Shown here: positions 1 to 10,078 of the stretch, piece after piece | Layout: each line of letters opens with the position of its first letter | Position numbering within the stretch: position 1 is the first letter of the stretch | Source: Streptomyces sp. MH60 | GTDB taxonomy: Bacteria; Actinomycetota; Actinomycetes; Streptomycetales; Streptomycetaceae | Assembly: GCF_002939385.1 (NCBI RefSeq) | Contig: NZ_MULI01000019.1 | Location: 1 to 64,000 of the forward strand | Direction: 5' to 3' | DNA length: 64,000 bases | Program-made: the position numbers and the translations under genes | Notes under the pieces: model-generated | Databases searched by the model: none | Seen by the model: the letters and a program-made list of their open reading frames with translations, nothing else | Told to the model about the DNA's origin: nothing

Positions 1-1140
1 CACCGCCAGATGCCGTTCCGCGTCCGCCGTCCAGCCGAGGTCCAGCGCGATCCGGCCCGCGAGCAGCGAAGCCTCCGGCGCGGCGGGCGCACCGAAGGCC
101 GCCAGCCGCTCCGCCACCGCCGCCGCGTCCGCGACCAGCCGGCCCGACCCGCGCCCCGTGGCGACCCGCGCCTCGATCAGCACCAGCCGGGCATGCGTCT
201 CGTACCAGGTACGCCGCTGCCCGGCGAACAGCCGCACCGCGACGGCCGCGCGCGCGAGCGCGGTCTGCGGCTCGTCCGCCAGCCGGGCCGCCCGCGCGGC
301 CACCAGCAGCAACTCCGCCTTGCGGGTGGACTGCCCGCCGATCCCGTCCAGCGCCGCGATCGCCCCGTCCGCCTCCGCCAGCGCCTCGGTGGCCAGCCCC
401 GCCGCCATCAGCACCTCGCAGCGCCGGATGGTCAGCATGAACGTCGGCGTGCCCAGCTTGGCGTACCGCTCCTCCGCCTCGTCCAGCAACCGCAGCGCCG
501 CGGGCACGTCACCGGCGCGGAACGCCGCGAGCCCCCGGCTCTCCACCGCGTCGGCCTTGTCGTGCTCCTGGCCCGTGGTGTCCCACAGCGCCTCCGCAGC
601 CGTGAAGTCGGCGTTGGCCCGCTCCACCGAGCCCTGCGCCAGGTGCACGGTCGCCCGCAGCGTCAGCGCCCGCGCCGTCCAGATCACGTCGTCGGCCTGC
701 CGCAGCACCGGGATCGCCCGCCGTACGTCCTCCAGCGCCTCGCCGTGCCGGCCGAGCACCCACCACACGTACGCCCGTCGGTACAGCACCCGCGCGCGCG
801 TGTGACCGCTCCCGCGCGCCACCCCCCGCTCGAACGCGGCCAGCCCCGCCCGGGTGCGTCCGGCGTGCACCAGCGCGACCCCGAGCGTGGCCAGGACGTC
901 CGCCTCCCGCTCGGCCGACTCCGCGCGGGCGGCGAGGTCGCGGGCGCGCCGCAGATGGGCCAGCGCCCGCCGGGTGTCGCCGAAGTCCCGCTGCCAGATG
1001 CCGATCACCTGATGGGCGACCGATGCGTGCAGCGGCGAGGGATCGGCGCCCAGCACCTCCTGAGCCCGCGTCAGCGCTTCGCCCGGGGCGGCGAACACCA
1101 TCGGCAGCAGTTCCAGAACCGGGTCGTTTCGCGCTGTCAC
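1..1140 (-). CDS. TPR-repeat protein, N-terminal part (cut by window edge)
   Basis: The minus frame is open from a GTG at 1140 to base 1, giving 380 codons of the N-terminal part. The sequence is Ala/Leu/Arg-rich with helical pairs of the type 'RALAHLRRARDLAARAESAEREADVL' (first twenty residues: RALAHLRRARDLAARAESAE), typical of tetratricopeptide arrays, and has no signal peptide. An in-frame GTG 12 codons upstream has no better ribosome site. Across a 169-bp gap it diverges from an S8 protease followed by a sigma factor. From knowledge of Streptomyces, such TPR proteins next to protease and sigma genes often end in a CHAT (caspase-like) domain; that part would lie outside the window, so it is only an inference. 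Confidence 0.7.
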   Translation of the reverse strand, partial: MTARNDPVLELLPMVFAAPGEALTRAQEVLGADPSPLHASVAHQVIGIWQRDFGDTRRALAHLRRARDLAARAESAEREADVLATLGVALVHAGRTRAGLAAFERGVARGSGHTRARVLYRRAYVWWVLGRHGEALEDVRRAIPVLRQADDVIWTARALTLRATVHLAQGSVERANADFTAAEALWDTTGQEHDKADAVESRGLAAFRAGDVPAALRLLDEAEERYAKLGTPTFMLTIRRCEVLMAAGLATEALAEADGAIAALDGIGGQSTRKAELLLVAARAARLADEPQTALARAAVAVRLFAGQRRTWYETHARLVLIEARVATGRGSGRLVADAAAVAERLAAFGAPAAPEASLLAGRIALDLGWTADAERHLAV

Positions 1141-1309
1141 CCCACGGATGGTAGTGCTCCGGAACCACGCCACACAGGTTCGAGTCTGTATCAATCGGCG
1201 GCCCGGGGACTCTGATTGACGACCGCCGTCACCACTGTGGTCACGTCCGCAGTCACCGCCCCGCCCCGACCGTCGTCACCGCCGCCGCCGCCTCAGTGGA
1301 GGGCATGCC

Positions 1310-2743
1310 ATGGCACCACAGCGATTCCGCGAGCAGTTCGACCAGATCCAGCGCTCGATGCCGGACGTCCCGCTGGCGATGGGACCGGACGACTCCGCCG
1401 AGTTCCTCTACGAGAAGGGCGTCGTCCTCGCCCGCGACGGCGAGGAGGCACGCCTCGTCGAGGACACCGTGCGCGACCACTTCACCGCCATGGCCGGGCT
1501 GACACCGGACCACGTGCGCCGGGCGAGCCCCGAGACCAACCGCACCGGCATCACCCGCATCCAGGTCGCCGACCCCGGCCAGGGCGACGGCGGCGGCGAC
1601 CCCACCGTCGCCCACGCCCTGCGCTCCCTCAGGACGGTGGAGGGCCGCGCGGGCCGCCGGCTGATCAGCCGCAACCACGTCGTCTCCATCGCCGTCAACG
1701 CCTGCCCCGGCGACGAGCCCGTGCCCGTCCCGCTGAGCGAGCCGCCCAACCCGGCCGCCGACACCACACCGTACGACGCCGCGACCGCCGTCGGCGTCCT
1801 CGTCATCGACACCGGCCTCATGCACGACTACCGGTCCTACCCGCTGCTGGCCCACACCGAGGGCGACGCCCAGATCAGGGAGTGCGACGACGACGGCGTC
1901 CTGTGCCAGTACGTCGGGCACGGCACGTTCATCGCCGGGCTGGTCGCCGCCGTCGCGCCCAACACCGAGGTGACCGTCCGCAACACCCTCAACGACGCGG
2001 GCGCGATCCTGGAGTCCGAGCTGGGCCAGAAGCTCTTCGAAGCCGTCGACCGCAGCGGCTGGCCCGAGGTCCTCAGCCTCTCCGCCGGCACCTCCAACGG
2101 CCGCACCGACGGCCTGCTCGGCGTGCACGCCTTCATGGAAGAACTCCGCGACCAGCGCACCCTGCTGGTCGCCGCCGCAGGCAACAACGCCAGCGCCACG
2201 CCCTTCTGGCCCGCCGCCTACGCCACCCTGCCCGGCTGGGAGGACTCGGTGCTGTCGATCGGGGCGCTGCGCTCCGACGGCGAGTTCGGCGCCTGCTTCA
2301 GCAATCACGGCGGCTGGGTGCGGGCCTACGCCCCCGGCGAGCGCCTCACCAGCGCCCTCACCGGCTTCGGGACACCCGTGCCGTACGTCTACCAGCACTC
2401 CACCTACGACGCCTGCCGGTTCGGTTTCGGCTACGCCTGCACCTGCCAGTACCCCCGGCACAACGGCGTGCTGAGCGAGCCGGGCGAGGCGCCCGCCAAG
2501 CCGGACCAGGTGATGTTCGAGGGGCACGCCCAGTGGAGCGGCACCTCCTTCGCCACCCCCGTGGTCGCGGGGCTGGTCGCCTCTCACATGACGGCGCACC
2601 AGGAGACCGACCCACGCGCGGCGAGCCGGCGACTGCTCGCGGCCAACACCGAGTACGCGGAGGTGCGCGGGGCGCATGTGCCCGCGCTGCTGCCGCCCAC
2701 CTGGCGCCCGGTCTCCGTCGACCCGTCGGCGGGCGGGTCGTGA
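1310..2743 (+). CDS. S8 (subtilisin-like) serine peptidase, cytoplasmic
   Basis: A 477-residue subtilase with the catalytic triad in the usual order: Asp167 in VLVIDTG, His204 in GHGTFIAG, Ser413 in SGTSFATPVVAG, with the oxyanion Asn in AAAGNNAS near 292. There is no signal peptide and no obvious propeptide beyond a ~150-residue N-terminal domain, so it should act inside the cell. A Cys-rich insert (about 368-380, CRFGFGYACTCQ) lies between His and Ser and is unusual for a cytoplasmic protease. The start is the ATG at 1310, preceded by GGAGG at 1298. It is followed 71 bp later by a sigma factor and diverges from the TPR protein; the set looks like a regulated protease/signalling cluster, but its substrate is unknown. 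Confidence 0.85.
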   Translation: MAPQRFREQFDQIQRSMPDVPLAMGPDDSAEFLYEKGVVLARDGEEARLVEDTVRDHFTAMAGLTPDHVRRASPETNRTGITRIQVADPGQGDGGGDPTVAHALRSLRTVEGRAGRRLISRNHVVSIAVNACPGDEPVPVPLSEPPNPAADTTPYDAATAVGVLVIDTGLMHDYRSYPLLAHTEGDAQIRECDDDGVLCQYVGHGTFIAGLVAAVAPNTEVTVRNTLNDAGAILESELGQKLFEAVDRSGWPEVLSLSAGTSNGRTDGLLGVHAFMEELRDQRTLLVAAAGNNASATPFWPAAYATLPGWEDSVLSIGALRSDGEFGACFSNHGGWVRAYAPGERLTSALTGFGTPVPYVYQHSTYDACRFGFGYACTCQYPRHNGVLSEPGEAPAKPDQVMFEGHAQWSGTSFATPVVAGLVASHMTAHQETDPRAASRRLLAANTEYAEVRGAHVPALLPPTWRPVSVDPSAGGS

Positions 2744-2814
2744 ACGGCCTGCTGCCGGTCGGAACCCTCCGCTCCACGGCGTACGATGGCAGGTCGTACA
2801 CGAGGGGTGGGACC

Positions 2815-3390
2815 GTGGACCGTGCAGATGTCGGGGCGCTCGTCCAGTCGGCGGCCGACGGGGACGCGGCGGCCTGGAAGTCACTGGTGGACGGACTCGG
2901 CCCGCTGGTCTGGTCCGTGGCCAGGTCGCACGGGCTGTCCGACGCCGACGCGCACGAGGTGTACCAGACCGCCTGGTTCCGCTTCGCCCAGCATCTGGGC
3001 CGGATCCGGGAACCGGAGAAGTCCGGCTCCTGGCTGGCGAGCACGGCACGGCACGAGTGCCTGAAGCTGCTCAAGGCCTCCAGGCGGTGGACGCCGACCG
3101 ACGACCCGCAGCTGCTCGACCGGCCGAGCGAGGACCGCACGCCGGAGGAGTCGGTGCTCGACTCCGAGGAGGCCGCCGCGCAGACCGAGCGCGTACGGCT
3201 GCTGTGGCAGGAGTTCGAGGAACTGGGCGAGCGGTGCCGCCAGTTGCTGCGGGTGCTGATCTCCTCGCCACCGCCCAGTTATCAGGAGGTGTCCGCCGCG
3301 CTCGGTATCGCGGTGGGCAGCATCGGGCCGATGCGCCAGCGCTGTCTGCGCCGGCTGCGGGCCCGGCTGGAGGCACGGGGGACGAAATGA
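2815..3390 (+). CDS. ECF-type RNA polymerase sigma factor
   Basis: 191 residues with the two-domain plan of extracytoplasmic-function sigma factors. Region 2 covers about residues 10-85 (LVQSAADGDAAAWKSLVDGL, then DADAHEVYQTAWFRFAQHL for the -10 contact helix). A linker 'SEDRTPEESVLDSEEAA' follows, and region 4 (about 125-185) carries the helix-turn-helix PSYQEVSAALGIAVGSIG. The start is the GTG at 2815 with GAGGGG seven bases upstream; longer in-frame readings run back into the protease gene. Its stop overlaps the next ATG by four bases (ATGA), so the two are translationally coupled. Likely target genes cannot be read from the sequence; autoregulation of the protease/TPR cluster is an inference. 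Confidence 0.85.
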   Translation: MDRADVGALVQSAADGDAAAWKSLVDGLGPLVWSVARSHGLSDADAHEVYQTAWFRFAQHLGRIREPEKSGSWLASTARHECLKLLKASRRWTPTDDPQLLDRPSEDRTPEESVLDSEEAAAQTERVRLLWQEFEELGERCRQLLRVLISSPPPSYQEVSAALGIAVGSIGPMRQRCLRRLRARLEARGTK

Positions 3391-3896
3391 GCGATCTGAA
3401 CGACGGGCGCGACGGGCGCGACGAGTACGACGGGCGCGACGAGTACGACGAGGGCGACGGGGAGCTGTACGACGGTCTCCTGGAGGAGGAGCTGCGCCAG
3501 GCCGCCGCGATCCTGGACCCGGTCCCGGCCGAGCTGCGGCGGGTCGCCGTCGACGCCTTCGCCCTGCGCGACCTGGACGTCCGCGTCGCCGAGCTGACCT
3601 TCGACTCGCTGGTGGACGGCATTCCCGTCAGGGGGGAGACGGACCCGCCGCGGATGCTGACCTTCCAGTCGGACGGTGTGACCGTCGACGTCGAGGTGAC
3701 CGCCCAGGGCCTGATCGGCCAGCTGCTGCCGCCGGGCCCGGCCGGGATCGAGGTGCTGAGCGGCCCGCGGGCGCATGCCCGGCTGACGGCCGACGACATG
3801 GGCCGGTTCACCGGCGAGGCCCCGCCCGCCGGCCCGTTCGCGCTGCGGCTGCGGACCGGCCGGGAGGTGGTCGTCACGGAGTGGCTGCGGGCCTGA
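3387..3896 (+). CDS. Small acidic protein coupled to the sigma factor
   Basis: 169 residues, not recognised. The N-terminus is a short Asp/Arg/Tyr/Glu repeat (DGRDGRDEYDGRDEYDEGDG) encoded by an imperfect tandem DNA repeat at about 3403-3450. The remainder (from about residue 27) is a compact alpha/beta domain without membrane segments. It overlaps the sigma gene by ATGA, the arrangement expected for a sigma-factor partner (anti-sigma factor or co-regulator), but it has no zinc-binding HxxxCxxC motif and no transmembrane helix. A role as partner is therefore a positional inference only. Confidence 0.75.
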   Translation: MSDLNDGRDGRDEYDGRDEYDEGDGELYDGLLEEELRQAAAILDPVPAELRRVAVDAFALRDLDVRVAELTFDSLVDGIPVRGETDPPRMLTFQSDGVTVDVEVTAQGLIGQLLPPGPAGIEVLSGPRAHARLTADDMGRFTGEAPPAGPFALRLRTGREVVVTEWLRA

Positions 3897-3930
3897 CGCG
3901 TGCCGGACGCCAGGCGCGGGGTGCGCGGGG

Positions 3931-5154
3931 CTACCAGGTGCAGGGCAGTGTGCGCGGCCCCCTGATCATGGTCTTGCGGCGCCAGGCCACCTGGTCGGCC
4001 GGGACCGCGAGCCGCAGCCCCGGCAGCCGGCCGAGGAGCGTGTCGACCAGCAGCTCGGTCTGCATCCGGGCGAGCACGGCGCCCGTGCAGAAGTGGTGCC
4101 CGTTGCCGTACGCCAGGTGCGGGTTGGGGTCGCGGTCCAGGTCGATGCGGTCCGGGTCGGGGAAGACGTCCGGATCGCGGTTGGCGGCCAGGTACGAGAC
4201 GTACACGGGGTCACCGGCGGCGATGCGCGTCCCGCGCACCTCGACGTCCTCCAGGGCGATGCGGGCCAGGCCCACCGAGGTGCGGTGCGAGATCCAGCGC
4301 AGCAGCTCGTCCAGCGCCGTGCCGCGCGCCTCGGGCCGCTCGCGCATCCGCGCCATCAGCTCGGGGCGGGTGAGCAGCAGGTACAGCATCTGGCCGACGT
4401 TGTGCGTGACGGCCTCGCCGCCGATCTGCAACGGCCCCGCGAGCCCGACGGCCTCCGTCTCGCCGACCTCGCCGCGGCCCACGGCGGCGCCGAGCATCGA
4501 GTACACGTCGGTGCCGTCGCTACCGGCCCGCGCGCGGACGGTCTCGGTGATCCACCCGTACAGGCCCTGTTTCGCCCGCTCGGCGGCCTCGGCGCCGCCG
4601 GAGGTGGAGATGATCTGCCGGGTCCAGGAGTGCACGCGCTCCCGGTCCGCGGCCGGCACGCCCATCACCTCGCTGACGACGGCGATCGGGAACGGCTCCA
4701 GGACCCGCTCGACCAGGTCGGCCGGCGGTCCCTCGGAGAGGACCCCGTCCACCAGACCGTCGAGGATCTCCTGCGCCCGGGGCCGCAGCCGCTTCGTCGC
4801 ACCCACGGTGAACGCGCCCGCGACCGCGCGCCGCAGCCGGTTGTGGTCGGGCTGGTCGGCGAAGGCCAGCGAGCCGGGGCGCGGCTTGAAGTGCGGGGCG
4901 AGACGCGTGATCTGACGCTTGGTCACCTCGGCCCGTCCGAAGCGCGGATCGTTCGTGATCGCCTTCACGTCGTCGTACCGCGTCGCCAGCCAGGCCCAGC
5001 CCTCGCCGTGCGGAAGCCGGACGCGGGTCAGCGGCCCCTCGCGCATCAGCTCGGCGAGGACCGGGTCGAACTCCGGGCCGTCCAGGTCGAGGGCGGGCCA
5101 GTCCCGCACCGGGGGCGGCGACTGGCCGGTGAGCGTGGTGGTCTCCTGCGTCAT
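3931..5154 (-). CDS. Cytochrome P450 CYP158A1-type
   Basis: 407 residues. The haem-binding loop is YGNGHHFCTG with the Cys ligand at about 356. The I-helix reads GPLQIGGEAVTHNVGQ, where the usual acidic-Thr pair is replaced by Ala-Val, and the ExxR motif lies in LDELLRWISHR. The N-terminus (MTQETTTLTGQSPPPVRDWP) and I-helix match what I remember of S. coelicolor CYP158A1 (SCO6998), a paralogue of the biflaviolin synthase CYP158A2 that couples flaviolin. The ATG at 5154 is chosen because GAGGGTGGGG precedes it directly; an upstream start would add seven residues. No type III polyketide synthase is adjacent, so its substrate would have to come from elsewhere. Confidence 0.9.
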   Translation of the reverse strand: MTQETTTLTGQSPPPVRDWPALDLDGPEFDPVLAELMREGPLTRVRLPHGEGWAWLATRYDDVKAITNDPRFGRAEVTKRQITRLAPHFKPRPGSLAFADQPDHNRLRRAVAGAFTVGATKRLRPRAQEILDGLVDGVLSEGPPADLVERVLEPFPIAVVSEVMGVPAADRERVHSWTRQIISTSGGAEAAERAKQGLYGWITETVRARAGSDGTDVYSMLGAAVGRGEVGETEAVGLAGPLQIGGEAVTHNVGQMLYLLLTRPELMARMRERPEARGTALDELLRWISHRTSVGLARIALEDVEVRGTRIAAGDPVYVSYLAANRDPDVFPDPDRIDLDRDPNPHLAYGNGHHFCTGAVLARMQTELLVDTLLGRLPGLRLAVPADQVAWRRKTMIRGPRTLPCTW

Positions 5155-5251
5155 CCCCCCACCCTCGCCGCGCACCCGCCAGGCTGTCGCGCGGGGGTGC
5201 TCCAGCCGGTGGTCGGCGGTCCGGCGGGTCGGTGGTCAGGCGGTCAGGCGG

Positions 5252-6049
5252 TCAGGCGGTCACGGAGGCCACGAGCGCCGCCAGCGACTCGGCGAGCCGG
5301 GACAGCCCCGGCCCGGCCGGGCCGCCCGGTTCCGTCATGTAGGTGTCCCGGCGGATCTCCACCATCAGCGCGCCGACCTCGGCCCGCGTCCCGTAGAAGT
5401 CCAGCGGCACGTACGTGCCGCCGAAGGGGCTGTCCAGCCCGGTCTCCCCGCACGGGGCGAACGCCGCCCGGGCCGCGGCGAGCAGCCCGGGCGGCGTGTG
5501 GAAGGCGTCGGTACCCAGGCAGACGGGCGGGCGCGGACCCGCACCGTGCAGTTCGTAGGGGAGCGGCTCGGTCGGGTAGGAGTGCACGTCGATGACCACG
5601 GCCCGGCCGGTGGCCGCGAGCCGGTCGGCGACGGCGTCGGTCATCGCCCGCGCGTACGGCCGGAAATACCGCTCGATCAGCGGCGCGGGGTCCGTGCCCC
5701 CGGGGCGCAGCACCTCGCGGTGCGACGTCCGCGTGTACACGGCTCCCATCCCCACTGCGGTCATCTCCTCGCGCTCGTCCGGGAACCGCTCCGGGTCCAC
5801 GACCAGCCGCGACGCCCGGTTCACGAACCGCCAGGGCGTGAGACCGGCCAGCTCGGCGGCCCGCCCGGCGATCTCCGCGGTGTGGGAGTCGGTCATGTGG
5901 TCCAGCTCCCGCTCCAGCTCCGCGTCGGACAAGGCGATGCCGGGACGCACGTCGGCCGGGATCTCGCGGGAGGAGTGCGGCACGTGCAGCAGCACGGGGG
6001 AGTGCGGAGCACCCGGCAGCAGTTCGAAGGCGGGCGGGGTGTCGGTCAC
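5252..6049 (-). CDS. N-formylglutamate amidohydrolase family protein
   Basis: 265 residues of the FGase (HutG-type) family, zinc-dependent hydrolases that release glutamate from N-formylglutamate at the end of histidine breakdown. Visible family motifs are LLHVPHSSREIP near the N-terminus and VIDVHSYPTEPLPYE in the middle (metal and substrate ligands). The GTG at 6049 is preceded by GGAG at suitable distance. It lies 97 bp from the P450 gene on the same strand and diverges from the DUF5713 gene. No other hut genes are present here, so the physiological substrate may differ. Confidence 0.8.
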   Translation of the reverse strand: MTDTPPAFELLPGAPHSPVLLHVPHSSREIPADVRPGIALSDAELERELDHMTDSHTAEIAGRAAELAGLTPWRFVNRASRLVVDPERFPDEREEMTAVGMGAVYTRTSHREVLRPGGTDPAPLIERYFRPYARAMTDAVADRLAATGRAVVIDVHSYPTEPLPYELHGAGPRPPVCLGTDAFHTPPGLLAAARAAFAPCGETGLDSPFGGTYVPLDFYGTRAEVGALMVEIRRDTYMTEPGGPAGPGLSRLAESLAALVASVTA

Positions 6050-6130
6050 GGGGCGGCTCCGAGGGCGTTGTCAGTGGGGTGCGGGAGGATCGCGGGGACG
6101 GTACCGGGCAGCGAGGACAGAGGGGGCGGC

Positions 6131-6472
6131 GTGCCGATCACCAACCGGGAAGTGGCCGCACATCGGTTTCTGGAGGGGCTCTACGAGGACGACTACTTCC
6201 CGCACCAAGTGGTGGACCGGGGCCGCGCGATCCTGCTCCGGCTGTGCGCCCGCGTGGAGGCGGACCGGCCGGGCGACCTGACGGCGCTCTACGCGCTGAC
6301 CCACGCGGCCACCGAGGAGTTCAACGAGCTGGAGGCGGCCTTCGAGGAGGCGGGCAGCGAGATCGAGACCACGGCCCGGGAGGAGATCGGCGAGGCCTTC
6401 TGGTTCGTGGCCCGGGCCTACGGCTTCGCGGACGCGGACCCGGAGGAGCTGATCGCCCCACGGGAGTGGTGA
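6131..6472 (+). CDS. DUF5713 family protein
   Basis: 113 residues that I recognise as DUF5713: the start PITNREVAAHRFLEGLYEDD and end ADPEELIAPREW are characteristic. It is a small soluble helical protein of unknown function. The GTG at 6131 follows AGGGGGCGGC; the longer open frame upstream lies antisense to the amidohydrolase and is not coding. It converges on idh across a strong bidirectional hairpin. Confidence 0.8.
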   Translation: MPITNREVAAHRFLEGLYEDDYFPHQVVDRGRAILLRLCARVEADRPGDLTALYALTHAATEEFNELEAAFEEAGSEIETTAREEIGEAFWFVARAYGFADADPEELIAPREW

Positions 6473-6478
6473 AGCGGC

Positions 6479-6514
6479 GGCGCCCCGCCTCCGAGGGGAC
6501 GGAGACGGGGCGCC
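6479..6514. terminator. Bidirectional hairpin terminator between DUF5713 and idh
   Basis: Two 15-base arms, GGCGCCCCGCCTCCG and CGGAGACGGGGCGCC, pair with a single mismatch around a six-base loop. It begins seven bases after the DUF5713 stop and lies 26 bases beyond the idh stop on the other strand, so it can end both convergent transcripts. It has no T-tract, as is common in Streptomyces. Confidence 0.7.
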
Positions 6515-6539
6515 GGGGGGTCCTGCGGTCCTGGGAGGA

Positions 6540-8861
<2,322 letters not shown>

Positions 8862-9923
8862 TCAGCCGAACGGGACGACGTCCTCGCCCGCCCGCTGCTG
8901 CGGGAGGACCACGGCCCCCTGCTGCAGCGCGACCGTCCGGGCGGGCGACGGGATCCGGATGCCCTCCGCGCGGTAGCGCCGGTGCAGCCGCTTGATGAAC
9001 TCGTGCTTGATCCGGTACTGGTCGCTGAACTCGCCCACGCCCAGGATCACGGTGAAGCCGATCCGCGAGTCGCCGAAGGTGTGGAAGCGGATCGCCGGCT
9101 CGTGGTCCGGCACCGCGCCGCTGACCTCGGTCATCACCTCGGCGATCACCTCGTCCGTCACCCGCTCCACGTGGTCCAGGTCACTGTCGTAGGAGACACC
9201 GACCTGGACCAGCACGGTCAGCTGCTGCTCGGGCCGCATGAAGTTGGTCATGTTCGACTTCGCGAGCTGTCCGTTGGGGATCACCACCAGGTTGTTGGAC
9301 AGCTCGCGCACGGTGGTCTGGCGCCAGTTGATGTCCTCGACGTACCCCTCCTCGCCGCTGCTGAGCTGGATGTAGTCACCCGGCTGCACGGTCTTGGAGG
9401 CGAGGATGTGAATGCCCGCGAAGAGGTTGGCCAGCGTGTCCTGGAGGGCCAGCGCCACCGCCAGACCGCCCACGCCCAGGGCGGTCAGCATCGGCGCGAT
9501 GGAGACGCCCAGCGTCTGCAGCATCACCAGGAAGCCGATGGCCAGCACCAGGATCCGGGTGATGTTGACGAAGATCGTGGCCGACCCGGCGACCCCGGAG
9601 CGCGAGTTCGTCACCGTCCGCACCAGACCCGCGATCACCCGGGCCGCCGTCACCGTCGCCACGAAGATCAGCAGCACCGTCAGCACCTGGTTGACACCGT
9701 GCTGCACCGTCCGCGTCAGCGGCAGCGCCGCCGCCGCACCGGCCACCCCGGCCGCGACCGCCGCCCACGGCGCCACCGTGCGCAGCGCGGCCACGATCAC
9801 GTCGTCGCCGCCCCAGCGGGTGCGCCCGGCATGGCCCGCCAGCCAGCGCAGCAGCAGCCGCAGCAGGAACGCTCCCAGCAGGCCCGCGCCCAGCGCGATG
9901 CCGGCGGGCAGCAGGTGGTCCAT
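8862..9923 (-). CDS. MscS-family small-conductance mechanosensitive channel
   Basis: About 353 residues. Three to four hydrophobic segments (about 4-24, 50-70, 85-105, 125-150) precede the pore helix and the MscS beta domain: MLTALGVGGLAVALALQDTL is the TM3 signature, followed by DYIQLSSGEEGYVEDINWRQ and NNLVVIPNGQLAKSNMTNF. Such channels release solutes on hypo-osmotic shock. I place the start at the ATG at 9923 because GAGG lies eight bases upstream; a GTG at 9941 would add six residues but has no ribosome site. The C-terminus is short, without extra regulatory domains. Confidence 0.9.
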   Translation of the reverse strand: MDHLLPAGIALGAGLLGAFLLRLLLRWLAGHAGRTRWGGDDVIVAALRTVAPWAAVAAGVAGAAAALPLTRTVQHGVNQVLTVLLIFVATVTAARVIAGLVRTVTNSRSGVAGSATIFVNITRILVLAIGFLVMLQTLGVSIAPMLTALGVGGLAVALALQDTLANLFAGIHILASKTVQPGDYIQLSSGEEGYVEDINWRQTTVRELSNNLVVIPNGQLAKSNMTNFMRPEQQLTVLVQVGVSYDSDLDHVERVTDEVIAEVMTEVSGAVPDHEPAIRFHTFGDSRIGFTVILGVGEFSDQYRIKHEFIKRLHRRYRAEGIRIPSPARTVALQQGAVVLPQQRAGEDVVPFG

Positions 9924-10078
9924 GGTCAGGTCCTCGGTCACCGGCAGTCTCCAAACCCACGGGATGTCGGGGATGCGCGATCCGGCGCGACCGCAAGGCA
10001 GTTCGACCGGCGCGAGGGCTCATCCTGCCGCATCCCGAGGTGTGGTCCGTACCGTGGCGAGGGGCGGAACGGGGCGTT

